Shown here in pieces: positions 46,201 through 55,106 of a stretch of DNA of 64,000 nucleotides. The notes under the pieces were generated by a model. The model was not told the DNA's origin. It saw only the letters and a list, made by a program, of their open reading frames with translations, and did no database searches. A program made the translations under genes and the position numbers. The stretch spans positions 62,001-126,000 of the forward strand of contig CP091034.1 in assembly GCA_039725955.1 (NCBI GenBank). Reading direction: 5' to 3'. This stretch comes from Sinorhizobium sp. B11. GTDB lineage: Bacteria > Pseudomonadota > Alphaproteobacteria > Rhizobiales > Rhizobiaceae. How positions within the stretch are numbered: position 1 is the stretch's first letter; each line of letters opens with the position of its first letter.

Positions 46201-46332
46201 GAGAATGTGGTTTTTCAAGGGAAAGAGAAAAAACCACCTATTACAAATTAGTAACAGTTTGGTGAGGCGGAATCTTTTTGCGCAACCAAGTTTATATGGA
46301 CCTTGAAGGGCCGCCGCGCTATCCATGCTGCC

Positions 46333-49332
46333 ATGAAAAAAGGCGATCATCTCTTCCTTATCGACGGTTCGGGTTTCATCTTCCGGGCCTTTCATGCACT
46401 GCCTCCTCTGACGCGCAAATCCGACGGCCTGCCGGTCGGCGCTGTCTCCGGTTTTTGCAACATGCTCTGGAAGCTGCTGAGGGATGCACGCGGTACCGAT
46501 GTGGCTGCCACGCCCACCCACCTCGCCGTCATTTTCGACTACTCGTCGAAGACCTTCCGCAAGGATCTCTATGACGCCTATAAGGCGAACCGTTCGGCGC
46601 CGCCCGAAGAGCTGGTGCCTCAGTTCGGCCTGATCCGCGAGGCGACACGTGCCTTCAATCTGCCCTGCATCGAGACGGAAGGTTTCGAGGCCGACGATAT
46701 TATCGCGACCTATGCCCGCCAGGCTGAAGCGGTCGGCGCCGACGTGACGATCGTCTCCTCCGACAAGGACCTGATGCAGCTCGTCACCCCGAATGTCCAC
46801 ATGTACGACAGCATGAAGGACAAGCAGATCAGCATCCCCGATGTGATCGAGAAATGGGGTGTGCCGCCGGAAAAGATGATCGACCTGCAGGCGATGACCG
46901 GCGATTCCGTCGACAATGTTCCCGGCATCCCCGGCATCGGCCCGAAGACGGCAGCCCAGCTTCTCGCCGAATATGGCGATCTCGATACGCTTCTCGAGCG
47001 TGCCCGTGAGATCAAGCAGGAAAAGCGCCGCCTGACCATTCTCGAAAACATCGACAAGGCGAAGCTGTCCCGCGAACTCGTGCGCCTGCGCACCGACGTA
47101 CCGTTGGAGCTCGATCTCGACGCGCTCGTCCTGGAACCGCAGAACGGCCCCAAGCTGATCGGTTTCCTGAAAACCATGGAATTCACCACGCTGACGCGCC
47201 GTGTTGCGGAGTTCTGCAATTGCGACGCCAGCGAGATCGACCCGGCCTTCGTAAAGGTCGAATGGGGTGCGGATGCGCATGGGCCGGACCTCGATTCAGC
47301 CGAGCCGGAACCTGTCGCGGGCGCGGTACCCAAAGTGAATGGCGAAGCGGTGGCCGTTCCACCGCGCGCAAAGGCGAAGACTGCGGTCGAAGGCACGTTT
47401 GCGCCTGCCGATCTTGCCAAGGCGCGCGCCGAGGCGTTCGCGACCCTTCCGTTCGATCATTCTTCCTATGTGACGATCCGCGACCTCGCGACTCTCGACC
47501 AATGGATCGCCGCTGCGCGCGATACCGGACTCGTTGCCTTCGATACGGAAACGACTTCGCTCGACGCCATGCAGGCCGAACTCGTTGGCTTCTCCCTGGC
47601 GATTGCCGATAACACCGCCGATCCGACAGGCATACGCATTCGCGCCGCCTATGTGCCTATCGGTCACAAGACGGGCGTTGGCGACCTTCTCGGCGGCGGT
47701 CTCGCCGACAACCAGATCCCGATGCGCGATGCGCTGTCGCGGCTGAAGGCGCTGCTGGAGGATGAATCGATCCTCAAGGTCGCTCAGAATCTGAAATACG
47801 ACTACCTGCTGATGAAACGTTATGGCGTCGAGACCAAGAGTTTCGACGACACGATGCTGATATCCTACGTGCTCGACGCCGGCACCGGCGCGCACGGCAT
47901 GGACCCGCTGTCTGAAAAATTCCTCGGTCACACACCGATCGCCTACAAGGACGTCGCTGGCTCCGGCAAGTCGAACGTCACCTTCGACCTCGTCGATATC
48001 GAGCGCGCGACACACTATGCAGCCGAAGATGCCGAAGTGACGTTGCGCCTGTGGATGGTGCTGAAGCCGCGCCTTGCCGCCACCCAGCTGACACGCGTCT
48101 ATGAGCGCCTGGAACGTCCGCTCGTACCCGTTCTTGCGCGCATGGAAGAACGGGGGATCACCGTCGACCGCCAGATCCTGTCGCGCCTCTCGGGCGAACT
48201 GGCTCAGGGTGCAGCCAGGTACGAGGATGAAATCTATCAGCTTGCTGGTGAGAGGTTCAATATCGGCTCCCCCAAGCAGCTCGGCGACATCCTGTTCGGC
48301 AAGATGGGACTTGCCGGCGGAACCAAGACCAAGACCGGCCAGTGGTCGACCTCGGCGAGCGTGCTGGAGGACCTTGCGGCAGCGGGCTTCGATCTGCCAC
48401 GCAAGATCGTCGACTGGCGCCAGCTCACCAAGCTGAAATCGACCTACACGGACGCGCTTCCGGGTTACATCCATCCGGAAACGAAGCGGGTGCACACCTC
48501 CTATTCGCTGGCGTCGACGACGACAGGCCGCCTTTCCTCTTCGGAGCCGAACCTTCAGAACATTCCGGTGCGTACCGCCGAAGGCCGCAAGATTCGCACC
48601 GCCTTCATTTCGTCGCCCGGCCACAAGCTGATCTCGGCCGACTACAGCCAGATCGAGCTGCGCGTGCTGGCCCATGTCGCCGAAATTCCCCAGCTCGTGC
48701 GCGCTTTCGAGGACGGCATCGACATCCACGCCATGACCGCCTCCGAAATGTTCGGCGTGCCCGTCGAGGGCATGCCGAGCGAGGTGCGTCGCCGCGCCAA
48801 GGCCATCAACTTCGGCATCATCTACGGCATCTCCGCCTTCGGCCTCGCCAACCAGCTTTCCATCGAGCGCTCGGAGGCCGGCGACTACATCAAGAAATAT
48901 TTCGAGCGCTTTCCCGGCATCCGCGACTACATGGAAAGCCGCAAGCAGATGGCCCGCGACAAGGGATACGTCGAGACGATCTTCGGCCGCCGAATCAACT
49001 ATCCGGAGATTCGCTCGTCCAATCCTTCGGTCCGCGCCTTCAACGAACGGGCCGCCATCAACGCGCCGATCCAGGGCTCGGCCGCCGATGTCATTCGCCG
49101 CGCCATGATCAAGATCGAGCCGGCGCTCGCCGAGGCCGGCCTTGCCGATAGGGTGCGCATGCTCTTGCAGGTGCACGATGAATTGATCTTCGAGGTCGAA
49201 GACGAAGAGGTCGAAAAGGCGACGCCGATCATCGTTTCGGTCATGGAAAACGCCACCTCGCCGGCGCTGGAAATGCGCGTACCGCTTCGGGTCGACGCTC
49301 GCTCCGCGACCAATTGGGACGAAGCGCACTAA
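46333..49332 (+). CDS. polA: DNA polymerase I
   Basis: PolA fills gaps and removes RNA primers. The 999-residue protein has a 5' nuclease domain (FLIDGSGFIFRAFHAL, EADDIIATYA, VSSDKDLMQLV), a 3'-5' exonuclease domain with an intact FDTETTSLD, and a polymerase domain with motif A (SADYSQIELRVLAH), motif B (RRRAKAINFGIIYG) and motif C (LQVHDELIFEV). Proofreading residues are present. The ATG at 46333 fits the family start, but no clear ribosome site precedes it. The TAA stop is formed at the edge of a dispersed repeat. Confidence 0.97.
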   Translation: MKKGDHLFLIDGSGFIFRAFHALPPLTRKSDGLPVGAVSGFCNMLWKLLRDARGTDVAATPTHLAVIFDYSSKTFRKDLYDAYKANRSAPPEELVPQFGLIREATRAFNLPCIETEGFEADDIIATYARQAEAVGADVTIVSSDKDLMQLVTPNVHMYDSMKDKQISIPDVIEKWGVPPEKMIDLQAMTGDSVDNVPGIPGIGPKTAAQLLAEYGDLDTLLERAREIKQEKRRLTILENIDKAKLSRELVRLRTDVPLELDLDALVLEPQNGPKLIGFLKTMEFTTLTRRVAEFCNCDASEIDPAFVKVEWGADAHGPDLDSAEPEPVAGAVPKVNGEAVAVPPRAKAKTAVEGTFAPADLAKARAEAFATLPFDHSSYVTIRDLATLDQWIAAARDTGLVAFDTETTSLDAMQAELVGFSLAIADNTADPTGIRIRAAYVPIGHKTGVGDLLGGGLADNQIPMRDALSRLKALLEDESILKVAQNLKYDYLLMKRYGVETKSFDDTMLISYVLDAGTGAHGMDPLSEKFLGHTPIAYKDVAGSGKSNVTFDLVDIERATHYAAEDAEVTLRLWMVLKPRLAATQLTRVYERLERPLVPVLARMEERGITVDRQILSRLSGELAQGAARYEDEIYQLAGERFNIGSPKQLGDILFGKMGLAGGTKTKTGQWSTSASVLEDLAAAGFDLPRKIVDWRQLTKLKSTYTDALPGYIHPETKRVHTSYSLASTTTGRLSSSEPNLQNIPVRTAEGRKIRTAFISSPGHKLISADYSQIELRVLAHVAEIPQLVRAFEDGIDIHAMTASEMFGVPVEGMPSEVRRRAKAINFGIIYGISAFGLANQLSIERSEAGDYIKKYFERFPGIRDYMESRKQMARDKGYVETIFGRRINYPEIRSSNPSVRAFNERAAINAPIQGSAADVIRRAMIKIEPALAEAGLADRVRMLLQVHDELIFEVEDEEVEKATPIIVSVMENATSPALEMRVPLRVDARSATNWDEAH

Positions 49333-49433
49333 GGCATGCCGCGCAAAAATGCGCGGCGGTTTTGCGATAACGACATGCGAAAACAAAGGCTTGAAGCGCG
49401 GCAAGCGAATCTGGAAGATCGCGGCGTGCTTTA
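49331..49433. repeat. Three-armed dispersed repeat, copy C
   Basis: This copy aligns with copy A (26528-26627) over about 100 bases. The left end GGCATGCCGCG pairs with the right end CGCGGCGTGCT. At one stem position A and C differ in both arms in a compensating way (GTCG with CGAC against GCCG with CGGC). It starts inside the polA stop codon. Confidence 0.8.
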
Positions 49434-49607
49434 GGACGCTTGTCTCATTCGGCCAAAGATTTTTCCTTTCTCATCAAGCCTATGAAATTGATGATGTTTA
49501 ATCTTTTTAGCCGTCCCGCAACGGGACTGCTGGAAGGAACTTATTAACCTTCATTTTCTATCCGGAAGGATGTCAGAAATTACCAGACGTGAGTGAGTAG
49601 CTGTCGC

Positions 49608-51983
49608 ATGCGTTTTCCCAGAACCAATTTGACGGACGCCGAAGAGTTTTCTTCGGGACTTGAAGCTGACCATCACGTGGAAGAAGCCACTGTGGCATAT
49701 GAAGGCGAAAAGCCGATTCCGCCGCTCTGGCAGAGCAATTTCTCGCTCGCCCCGAATGTCCGCTTCACCCGCACCCCGGAAACGCTGATCAGCAAGCGCC
49801 ACGCGCCGGAGAAGCCTGTCCGCGAGGAAATTGTTGTGCCTGCCCCGCAGGCCGTAGCAGTGCCGCAGCCCTTGGCGGCACCGCAGATGCGCGCGCCGAT
49901 CGCGGTGAACGTACCCTTCGATATTTACCTGCCCGAAATGGCTGAACCAGTCGCGCCGCAGCCGGAACCTCAGCTGCAGCCCGTTGCAGCAGTTCCCGTC
50001 GAAACGACGCTACGCGCAGCGACAGAACTTTCCTCCATCTCGGATTTCGCCTTCTGGGAGGTCATGGCCTTCGAGGAGACCGATGCCGGTCCGTCGCGTA
50101 CTCCGGTCATCGCGTTGCAGCAGGTTGAACCAGAATCGATCACCTCGCGCTTCCGCATCATGGAATGGCGCCCAGGCCGACATAATCCGGCGCCGGTGGC
50201 GCCGCGCGCAACGCTGCCCGTAACGTCAGCGCCGGCCCGCCCCGCGCGTCCTCCGGCAGTGCGCGTTGCTCCGGCTCCGGTCGCTCCAGCTCCCGTCGCC
50301 CAAGGTCCGATAGTTCAGACCCCGGAAATACAGGCGCCTGTGGTCCAGTCGAACCAGGCACCGGCAGAAGCACCGCCCGCATCGCGTGTCGAGATCACCG
50401 CACCTGCACTATCCCCGGTTCGCTCTGCCCGCATGATCGTCGAGAAGGTTGATGCATCGGGCTACGAATTCCCGCCGCGTGCCCTGTTGCAGGAGCCGCC
50501 GGAGCGGCTCGGCGAGATCATGTCGCAGGAAACGCTGGAACAGAATGCCGGCCTCCTGGAGAGCGTGCTGGAGGATTTCGGCATCAAGGGCGAGATCATC
50601 CATGTCCGCCCCGGTCCGGTCGTCACCCTCTATGAATTCGAGCCGGCGCCCGGCGTAAAATCATCCCGCGTCATCGGCCTTGCCGATGATATCGCCCGCT
50701 CCATGTCGGCACTGTCTGCCCGTGTTGCTGTCGTTCCCGGCCGCAACGTCATCGGCATCGAACTGCCGAATGCGACGCGCGAAACCGTCTATTTCCGCGA
50801 GATGATCGAGAGCGACGATTTCGACAAGAGCGGCTACAAGCTGGCGCTCGGCCTCGGCAAGACGATCGGCGGCGAACCCGTGATCGCCGAACTCGCGAAG
50901 ATGCCGCATCTGCTCGTTGCCGGCACCACCGGCTCCGGCAAGTCAGTCGCCATCAACACGATGATCCTGTCGCTGCTCTACCGCATGACGCCGGAACAGT
51001 GCCGCCTCATCATGGTCGATCCCAAGATGCTGGAACTCTCCGTCTATGACGGCATTCCGCATCTGCTAACGCCCGTCGTCACCGATCCGAAGAAGGCCGT
51101 CATGGCATTGAAATGGGCGGTGCGCGAGATGGAGGAGCGCTATCGCAAGATGTCGCGTCTCGGCGTGCGCAATATCGACGGTTATAATGGGCGCGTCTCC
51201 CTGGCCCGTGAGAAGGGCGAGACCATCCATATCATGGTCCAGGTCGGCTTCGACCGGCAGACCGGTGCGCCGATCGAGGAACAGCAGGAGCTGGACCTTG
51301 CACCGATGCCCTACATCGTCGTCATCGTCGACGAAATGGCCGACCTGATGATGGTTGCCGGCAAGGAGATCGAAGGCGCGATCCAGCGGCTTGCGCAGAT
51401 GGCGCGTGCTGCCGGCATCCATCTCATCATGGCGACGCAGCGTCCTTCGGTTGATGTCATCACCGGCACGATCAAGGCGAATTTCCCGACCCGCATCTCC
51501 TTCCAGGTGACCTCGAAGATCGACAGCCGCACGATCCTTGGCGAACAGGGTGCCGAACAGCTGCTCGGCCAGGGCGACATGCTGCATATGCAGGGTGGCG
51601 GCCGCATCTCCCGTGTCCATGGTCCCTTCGTTTCCGATGCCGAAGTCGAGAAGGTCGTGGCACACCTGAAGACGCAAGGTCGGCCGGAATATCTCGATAC
51701 GGTCACGGCCGGCGAGGATGAAGAAGCCGAGGACGAAGAGGACGGCGCCGTCTTCGACAAGAGCGCCATGGGTGCCGAGGATGGCGACGAGCTTTACCAG
51801 CAGGCCGTCAAGGTCGTCCTGCGCGACAAGAAGTGCTCGACCTCCTATATCCAGCGCCGCCTCGGCATCGGCTACAACAGAGCAGCTTCGCTCGTCGAGC
51901 GCATGGAGAAGGAAGGGCTGGTCGGTCCGGCAAACCATGTCGGTAAACGCGAGATCGTCTCGGGCCGCGGCGACAACGAATAA
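49608..51983 (+). CDS. ftsK: FtsK/SpoIIIE-type DNA translocase lacking membrane segments
   Basis: FtsK motors pump DNA during chromosome segregation. The protein of about 791 residues has a long Pro/Ala/Val-rich N-terminal region without any hydrophobic helix. It then has the translocase alpha domain, a RecA-like beta domain with Walker A ([12 protein letters not shown]), [24 protein letters not shown], and a C-terminal gamma winged helix ([21 protein letters not shown]) that would read KOPS sites. The usual four-helix membrane domain is absent. The ATG at 49608 is preferred; a GTG at 49593 is also possible. The gene follows polA by about 275 bases. Confidence 0.9.
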   Translation: MRFPRTNLTDAEEFSSGLEADHHVEEATVAYEGEKPIPPLWQSNFSLAPNVRFTRTPETLISKRHAPEKPVREEIVVPAPQAVAVPQPLAAPQMRAPIAVNVPFDIYLPEMAEPVAPQPEPQLQPVAAVPVETTLRAATELSSISDFAFWEVMAFEETDAGPSRTPVIALQQVEPESITSRFRIMEWRPGRHNPAPVAPRATLPVTSAPARPARPPAVRVAPAPVAPAPVAQGPIVQTPEIQAPVVQSNQAPAEAPPASRVEITAPALSPVRSARMIVEKVDASGYEFPPRALLQEPPERLGEIMSQETLEQNAGLLESVLEDFGIKGEIIHVRPGPVVTLYEFEPAPGVKSSRVIGLADDIARSMSALSARVAVVPGRNVIGIELPNATRETVYFREMIESDDFDKSGYKLALGLGKTIGGEPVIAELAKMPHLLVAGTTGSGKSVAINTMILSLLYRMTPEQCRLIMVDPKMLELSVYDGIPHLLTPVVTDPKKAVMALKWAVREMEERYRKMSRLGVRNIDGYNGRVSLAREKGETIHIMVQVGFDRQTGAPIEEQQELDLAPMPYIVVIVDEMADLMMVAGKEIEGAIQRLAQMARAAGIHLIMATQRPSVDVITGTIKANFPTRISFQVTSKIDSRTILGEQGAEQLLGQGDMLHMQGGGRISRVHGPFVSDAEVEKVVAHLKTQGRPEYLDTVTAGEDEEAEDEEDGAVFDKSAMGAEDGDELYQQAVKVVLRDKKCSTSYIQRRLGIGYNRAASLVERMEKEGLVGPANHVGKREIVSGRGDNE

Positions 51984-51998
51984 TCGGAGCGCGGCTGG

Positions 51999-52505
51999 CT
52001 ATCCTTCTTCGGAGGCCAGCCGCAGCGTCTCGAGCACGAAGTTACGCTTGCCGCCAGTATAATAATCCCAGTCGTCATTGGCCTCGCCCATGAGTTTCAT
52101 CTTAAGGGCGGCATAGGCGTTCGCGCGCTCCGCGTGCGAGCGTAGATAGTCCCGAAACGCGAGCCGGTCTCGCAAAACGACATTGTTCGCCGAGCAGAGA
52201 TATAGTCGTGCGCCGTAGGAGCCCTTGCCGCTGGTGAAGGTCCAGGTCTGCTGTTGGTATTTGTCGCCATGGAAGGTGAAGGCGCCAAGCGAATCTACGC
52301 GCTCGATTGCTTCGGGAAGCACATCCGCATTAGCGAAGGCAGCGTGCAGGTCGATCTTCGGCTTTGCCGCCAATCCGGGCACCGATGTGCTGCCGACGTG
52401 ATGAAAGACGGGGGCGAGATCGGCAAGAAACGGCTCCAGTTCGCCGACGATCCGGCGGAAGAGAGACGGCCATTCCGGGTCATAGCGGACGACACGAATG
52501 GCCAT
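51999..52505 (-). CDS. GrpB/UPF0157 family protein
   Basis: The 168-residue protein belongs to the GrpB family, which has a nucleotidyltransferase-like fold. It has VVRYDPEWPSLFRRI at the start, HVGSTSVPGLAAKPKIDLH near 36-54 (G-S with the paired acidic residues), and RDYLRSHAERANAYAALKMKLM near the end. The biochemical role is unknown. It follows phnN by 18 bases on the same strand, so it may be transcribed with the phosphonate genes, though nothing links it to that pathway. Confidence 0.87.
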   Translation of the reverse strand: MAIRVVRYDPEWPSLFRRIVGELEPFLADLAPVFHHVGSTSVPGLAAKPKIDLHAAFANADVLPEAIERVDSLGAFTFHGDKYQQQTWTFTSGKGSYGARLYLCSANNVVLRDRLAFRDYLRSHAERANAYAALKMKLMGEANDDWDYYTGGKRNFVLETLRLASEEG

Positions 52506-52523
52506 TCTCGTTTCCTGCCTCGT

Positions 52524-53123
52524 TTAGACGATTTCCTTCAGGAAGCCATCCAGGATGTCGACCATCTTGCGCTCGGCCTCTTCCAGCGAGCCGCTATTGT
52601 CGAGCTCCACGACGTCGTAATCGCCGCGCACCGTCAGCGGGCCGCGTGCGAGGCGGGCCATGATGTCCTCGTGCGTCTCGCGGCCGCGCGCCTCCAGGCG
52701 GCCGGCCAGCACTTCCGGGCGGGCCGTCACATTGATGACCTTCAGCCGCGGGAAAGCAGCCTGGAAACGGTGCAGGGCCGAGCGCGAGCCATTGGCCACG
52801 ACGAGGTGACCCCTGGAAAGTGCAACGGAAACCTCCGCCGGAATGGCGTATTTGAGACCATGCGCCTCCCACCACACCGCAAAGGCGCCGGACTGCTCCA
52901 TCGATGCGAATCCCGCATCCGAAACGGCGAGGTGATCCTCCCCACCGGCATCGCCATCGCGAGTGATGACACGGCGGACAAAATGCACGTCTTCGCGGCG
53001 ATCGAAATGCCGGGCCGCAAGGTTCATCAGCGTGTCCTTGCCGGCCCCGCTCGGGCCGACGACGACGACCATGATGCCGCGTTCGGCACCAGCGCCCGGA
53101 TGGGGTTCGTGTGACATCATCAT
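52524..53123 (-). CDS. phnN: Ribose 1,5-bisphosphate phosphokinase PhnN
   Basis: PhnN phosphorylates ribose 1,5-bisphosphate to PRPP, the final step that feeds C-P lyase products into nucleotide metabolism. The 199-residue protein has a guanylate-kinase-like P-loop (VVVVGPSGAGKDTLM), FVRRVITRD, and the lid-like INVTARPEVLAGRLEARGRE. The ATG overlaps the phnM stop (ATGA), so the two are translationally coupled. Confidence 0.95.
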   Translation of the reverse strand: MMMSHEPHPGAGAERGIMVVVVGPSGAGKDTLMNLAARHFDRREDVHFVRRVITRDGDAGGEDHLAVSDAGFASMEQSGAFAVWWEAHGLKYAIPAEVSVALSRGHLVVANGSRSALHRFQAAFPRLKVINVTARPEVLAGRLEARGRETHEDIMARLARGPLTVRGDYDVVELDNSGSLEEAERKMVDILDGFLKEIV

Positions 53124-54259
53124 GCGACGCGGCGTCCTTCACGCCAGACGGAACGCGTCACCGGCACGCCATGTGAACGGTGGACGCGGACGAGATCGGC
53201 ACGCAGGCCGGTTTCGATGCGGCCGCGATCGTTGAGGCTGACGGTGCGTGCTGGCGTTGCCGTCACCATTGCAATTGCCTTCGGCAAGGTAATGCCCTCG
53301 ACCTCGTCGGCAAGAATGAAGGGCGCATGAAGCAGGCTGAGCGGCACATAGTCGGACGAAAGCACGTCGAGAACGCCGAGCTGCGCTAGATCACGCGCGG
53401 CGATATTGCCGGAATGCGACTTGCCGCGCACGATGTTCGGCGCGCCCATCAGAACGCTCATGCCGTTCTCGTGCGACAGCCGGGCTGCGTCGATGCTGGT
53501 CGGGAATTCGGCCAGGCGAACGCCGTTTTCGATCGCCTCATCGACATGGGCAGATGTGGCATCGTCATGGCTTGCGACGGTGATGCCGCGTTCGGCGCAG
53601 ACCTTGGAGATCGCGTCGCGATTTGGCGTCGAATTGCGATCGGACTCGGCGATGCGTCTGGCGCAGAAGCGGGCAAACTCCTCGTCGGAAAGACCGCGCT
53701 TCTTCTGATAGTAGAAGATGTACTGGTCCATTGTCTGGAACTGGCGCTGGCCCGGCGCATGGTCCATCAGCGAGACGAGACCGACATAAGGATCGTTTTC
53801 GAAATCCGCGAAGTGCTGCAGCACATTGTCGGCCGAAACCTCGCAACGCAGATGGAGGAGATGTTCGGCACGCAGGCGCCCTTCCTTTTCGGCGGACTGG
53901 ATGGCATCGGCCATCTCGCGCATCTCGCCGTGCTCGAAGCCGCCGTCTTCGTCAGCACCCATGCGCAGGCAGTCGAAGACCGTGGTGATGCCTGAGGTGA
54001 CGATCTGCGCGTCATGGGCCTGGATGGCCGCCGTCTTGTTCCAGCGGATGCCCGGACGCGGCGAATAGTGGCCTTCCAGATGGTCCGTGTGCAGCTCGAC
54101 GAGGCCAGGAATGATGTAGTCGCCCTCAAAGTCTTCGCCGGCTACCGAAATGCCTTTTGAAATATCGGCGATCTTGCCGTCGCGTATCAGGATAGAGCCC
54201 GAAAGGATGTCGTCCTCGAGAACGATACGGGCATTTGAAAGAACGGTTTCTTTGCTCAT
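53120..54259 (-). CDS. phnM: Alpha-D-ribose 1-methylphosphonate 5-triphosphate diphosphatase PhnM
   Basis: PhnM removes pyrophosphate from the triphosphate intermediate before PhnJ acts. The 379-residue protein is an amidohydrolase-fold enzyme with LHTDHLEGHYSPRPG, TVFDCLRMG, LHLRCEVSA, VASHDDATSAHVDEA and VLSSDYVPLSLL, which hold the expected metal-binding His and Asp residues. The ATG at 54259 is chosen because the family start (SNARIVLEDDILSGSI) follows it directly. Confidence 0.95.
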   Translation of the reverse strand: MSKETVLSNARIVLEDDILSGSILIRDGKIADISKGISVAGEDFEGDYIIPGLVELHTDHLEGHYSPRPGIRWNKTAAIQAHDAQIVTSGITTVFDCLRMGADEDGGFEHGEMREMADAIQSAEKEGRLRAEHLLHLRCEVSADNVLQHFADFENDPYVGLVSLMDHAPGQRQFQTMDQYIFYYQKKRGLSDEEFARFCARRIAESDRNSTPNRDAISKVCAERGITVASHDDATSAHVDEAIENGVRLAEFPTSIDAARLSHENGMSVLMGAPNIVRGKSHSGNIAARDLAQLGVLDVLSSDYVPLSLLHAPFILADEVEGITLPKAIAMVTATPARTVSLNDRGRIETGLRADLVRVHRSHGVPVTRSVWREGRRVA

Positions 54260-54272
54260 GTCAGAAAATCTT

Positions 54273-54968
54273 TCAGCTTTTGGCGCCAGCAAGAGGCAGC
54301 CATGTGTGAACTTTGAAAGGCGCGCCGCGCGCCTCCTCGCTAAAGACGGCAAGGCCGGAAATGTGAAGCGGCCTGCCGGTGAAAGCTGCAAAACGCTCCG
54401 TCAGGATCGCCTTCATCACTTCCGCGCGCTCTTCCGGCACCTGACCGGTCAGCGTCATATGGAAGCCGAAGTCATCCATGACATATGGATAGCCCCAGCG
54501 CATGAGATTATTGCGCTGGCTCTCGGAGAGCCTTTCCGGTTTGCGCCTGATAATATCGGCCTCGGAGAGTGCCGCCCGGAATGGCTCGAAAGACTTTACC
54601 ACCTTTGCGGCGAAATCCTGAAGCGGCTGGTGCAGCGAACCCGGAACAAGTGCGAAGAAGCGACCGAGCTGTCCGAGCACCAGCTCGGGGATTTCAAAGG
54701 CCGGCGTCTTGGCGGCAAAATCTTCGACGACCGCCATCAGGTCCTTTTCGGTCACGGAGGAGGCAAGCTCGAAGGGCGCCTTGATCGTCGCGTGGAAGCC
54801 GTAGCGGCGCGGATCGGCGGTCAGTTCGAATTGTTCGTTTGACGGCAATGTCTTGTATTCGGGTGCCGGATAGGTCTCGCCAGTAAAGGCATTGCGGCCG
54901 AGCCAGACAGAGGCCGCATCCGTCAGGGAATGATCCTTGGACGGCGAAAAATAGAGAGCGTAGCGCAA
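54273..54968 (-). CDS. DUF1045 2H phosphoesterase-like protein of phosphonate clusters
   Basis: The protein has about 231 residues and two H-x-T motifs (FHATIKAPF and FHMTLTG) of the 2H phosphoesterase superfamily. DUF1045 proteins recur in C-P lyase clusters. A role in opening the cyclic phosphate made by PhnJ, in place of PhnP (which I do not see in the window), is plausible but unproven. The TTG start at 54968 gives MRYALYFSPSKDH, with AGGA eight bases upstream. An ATG at 55013 or 55034 would add 15-22 residues. Confidence 0.83.
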   Translation of the reverse strand: MRYALYFSPSKDHSLTDAASVWLGRNAFTGETYPAPEYKTLPSNEQFELTADPRRYGFHATIKAPFELASSVTEKDLMAVVEDFAAKTPAFEIPELVLGQLGRFFALVPGSLHQPLQDFAAKVVKSFEPFRAALSEADIIRRKPERLSESQRNNLMRWGYPYVMDDFGFHMTLTGQVPEERAEVMKAILTERFAAFTGRPLHISGLAVFSEEARGAPFKVHTWLPLAGAKS

Positions 54969-55065
54969 GGCTTTTATCCTGGAGATCGTCCGAATGGGGA
55001 GCGCAATGTGCATTGATTTGGCGGTGAACCGCAAGCACGCTCCGGCTAAAAGATTTCCATGACAG

Positions 55066-55097
55066 AATGATGATGACGGCAGGCCGTCATCATCATT
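55066..55097 (-). other. Perfect 15-bp inverted repeat after phnE2
   Basis: AATGATGATGACGGC and its exact complement are separated by two bases, starting ten bases below the phnE2 stop at 55107. No T run follows on the minus strand. It may protect the phnCDEE message or reduce transcription into DUF1045-phnMN. Confidence 0.65.
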
Positions 55098-55106
55098 TGA
55101 TCGGGC

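Larger units (their letters stand above)
45923..46332 (-). other. Non-coding region between marR-like gene and polA
   Basis: No protein gene is visible in 410 bases. The left half holds the hairpins of a small RNA candidate. The right half is A/T-rich, with a GTGGTTTTT/AAAAACCAC inverted repeat at 46207-46237, and should contain the polA promoter. Confidence 0.6.

Noticed and set aside
47296..49404. A 702-codon minus-strand frame opposite polA
   Set aside because: It mirrors the exonuclease and polymerase domains of polA and extends into repeat copy C. It has no protein family pattern.
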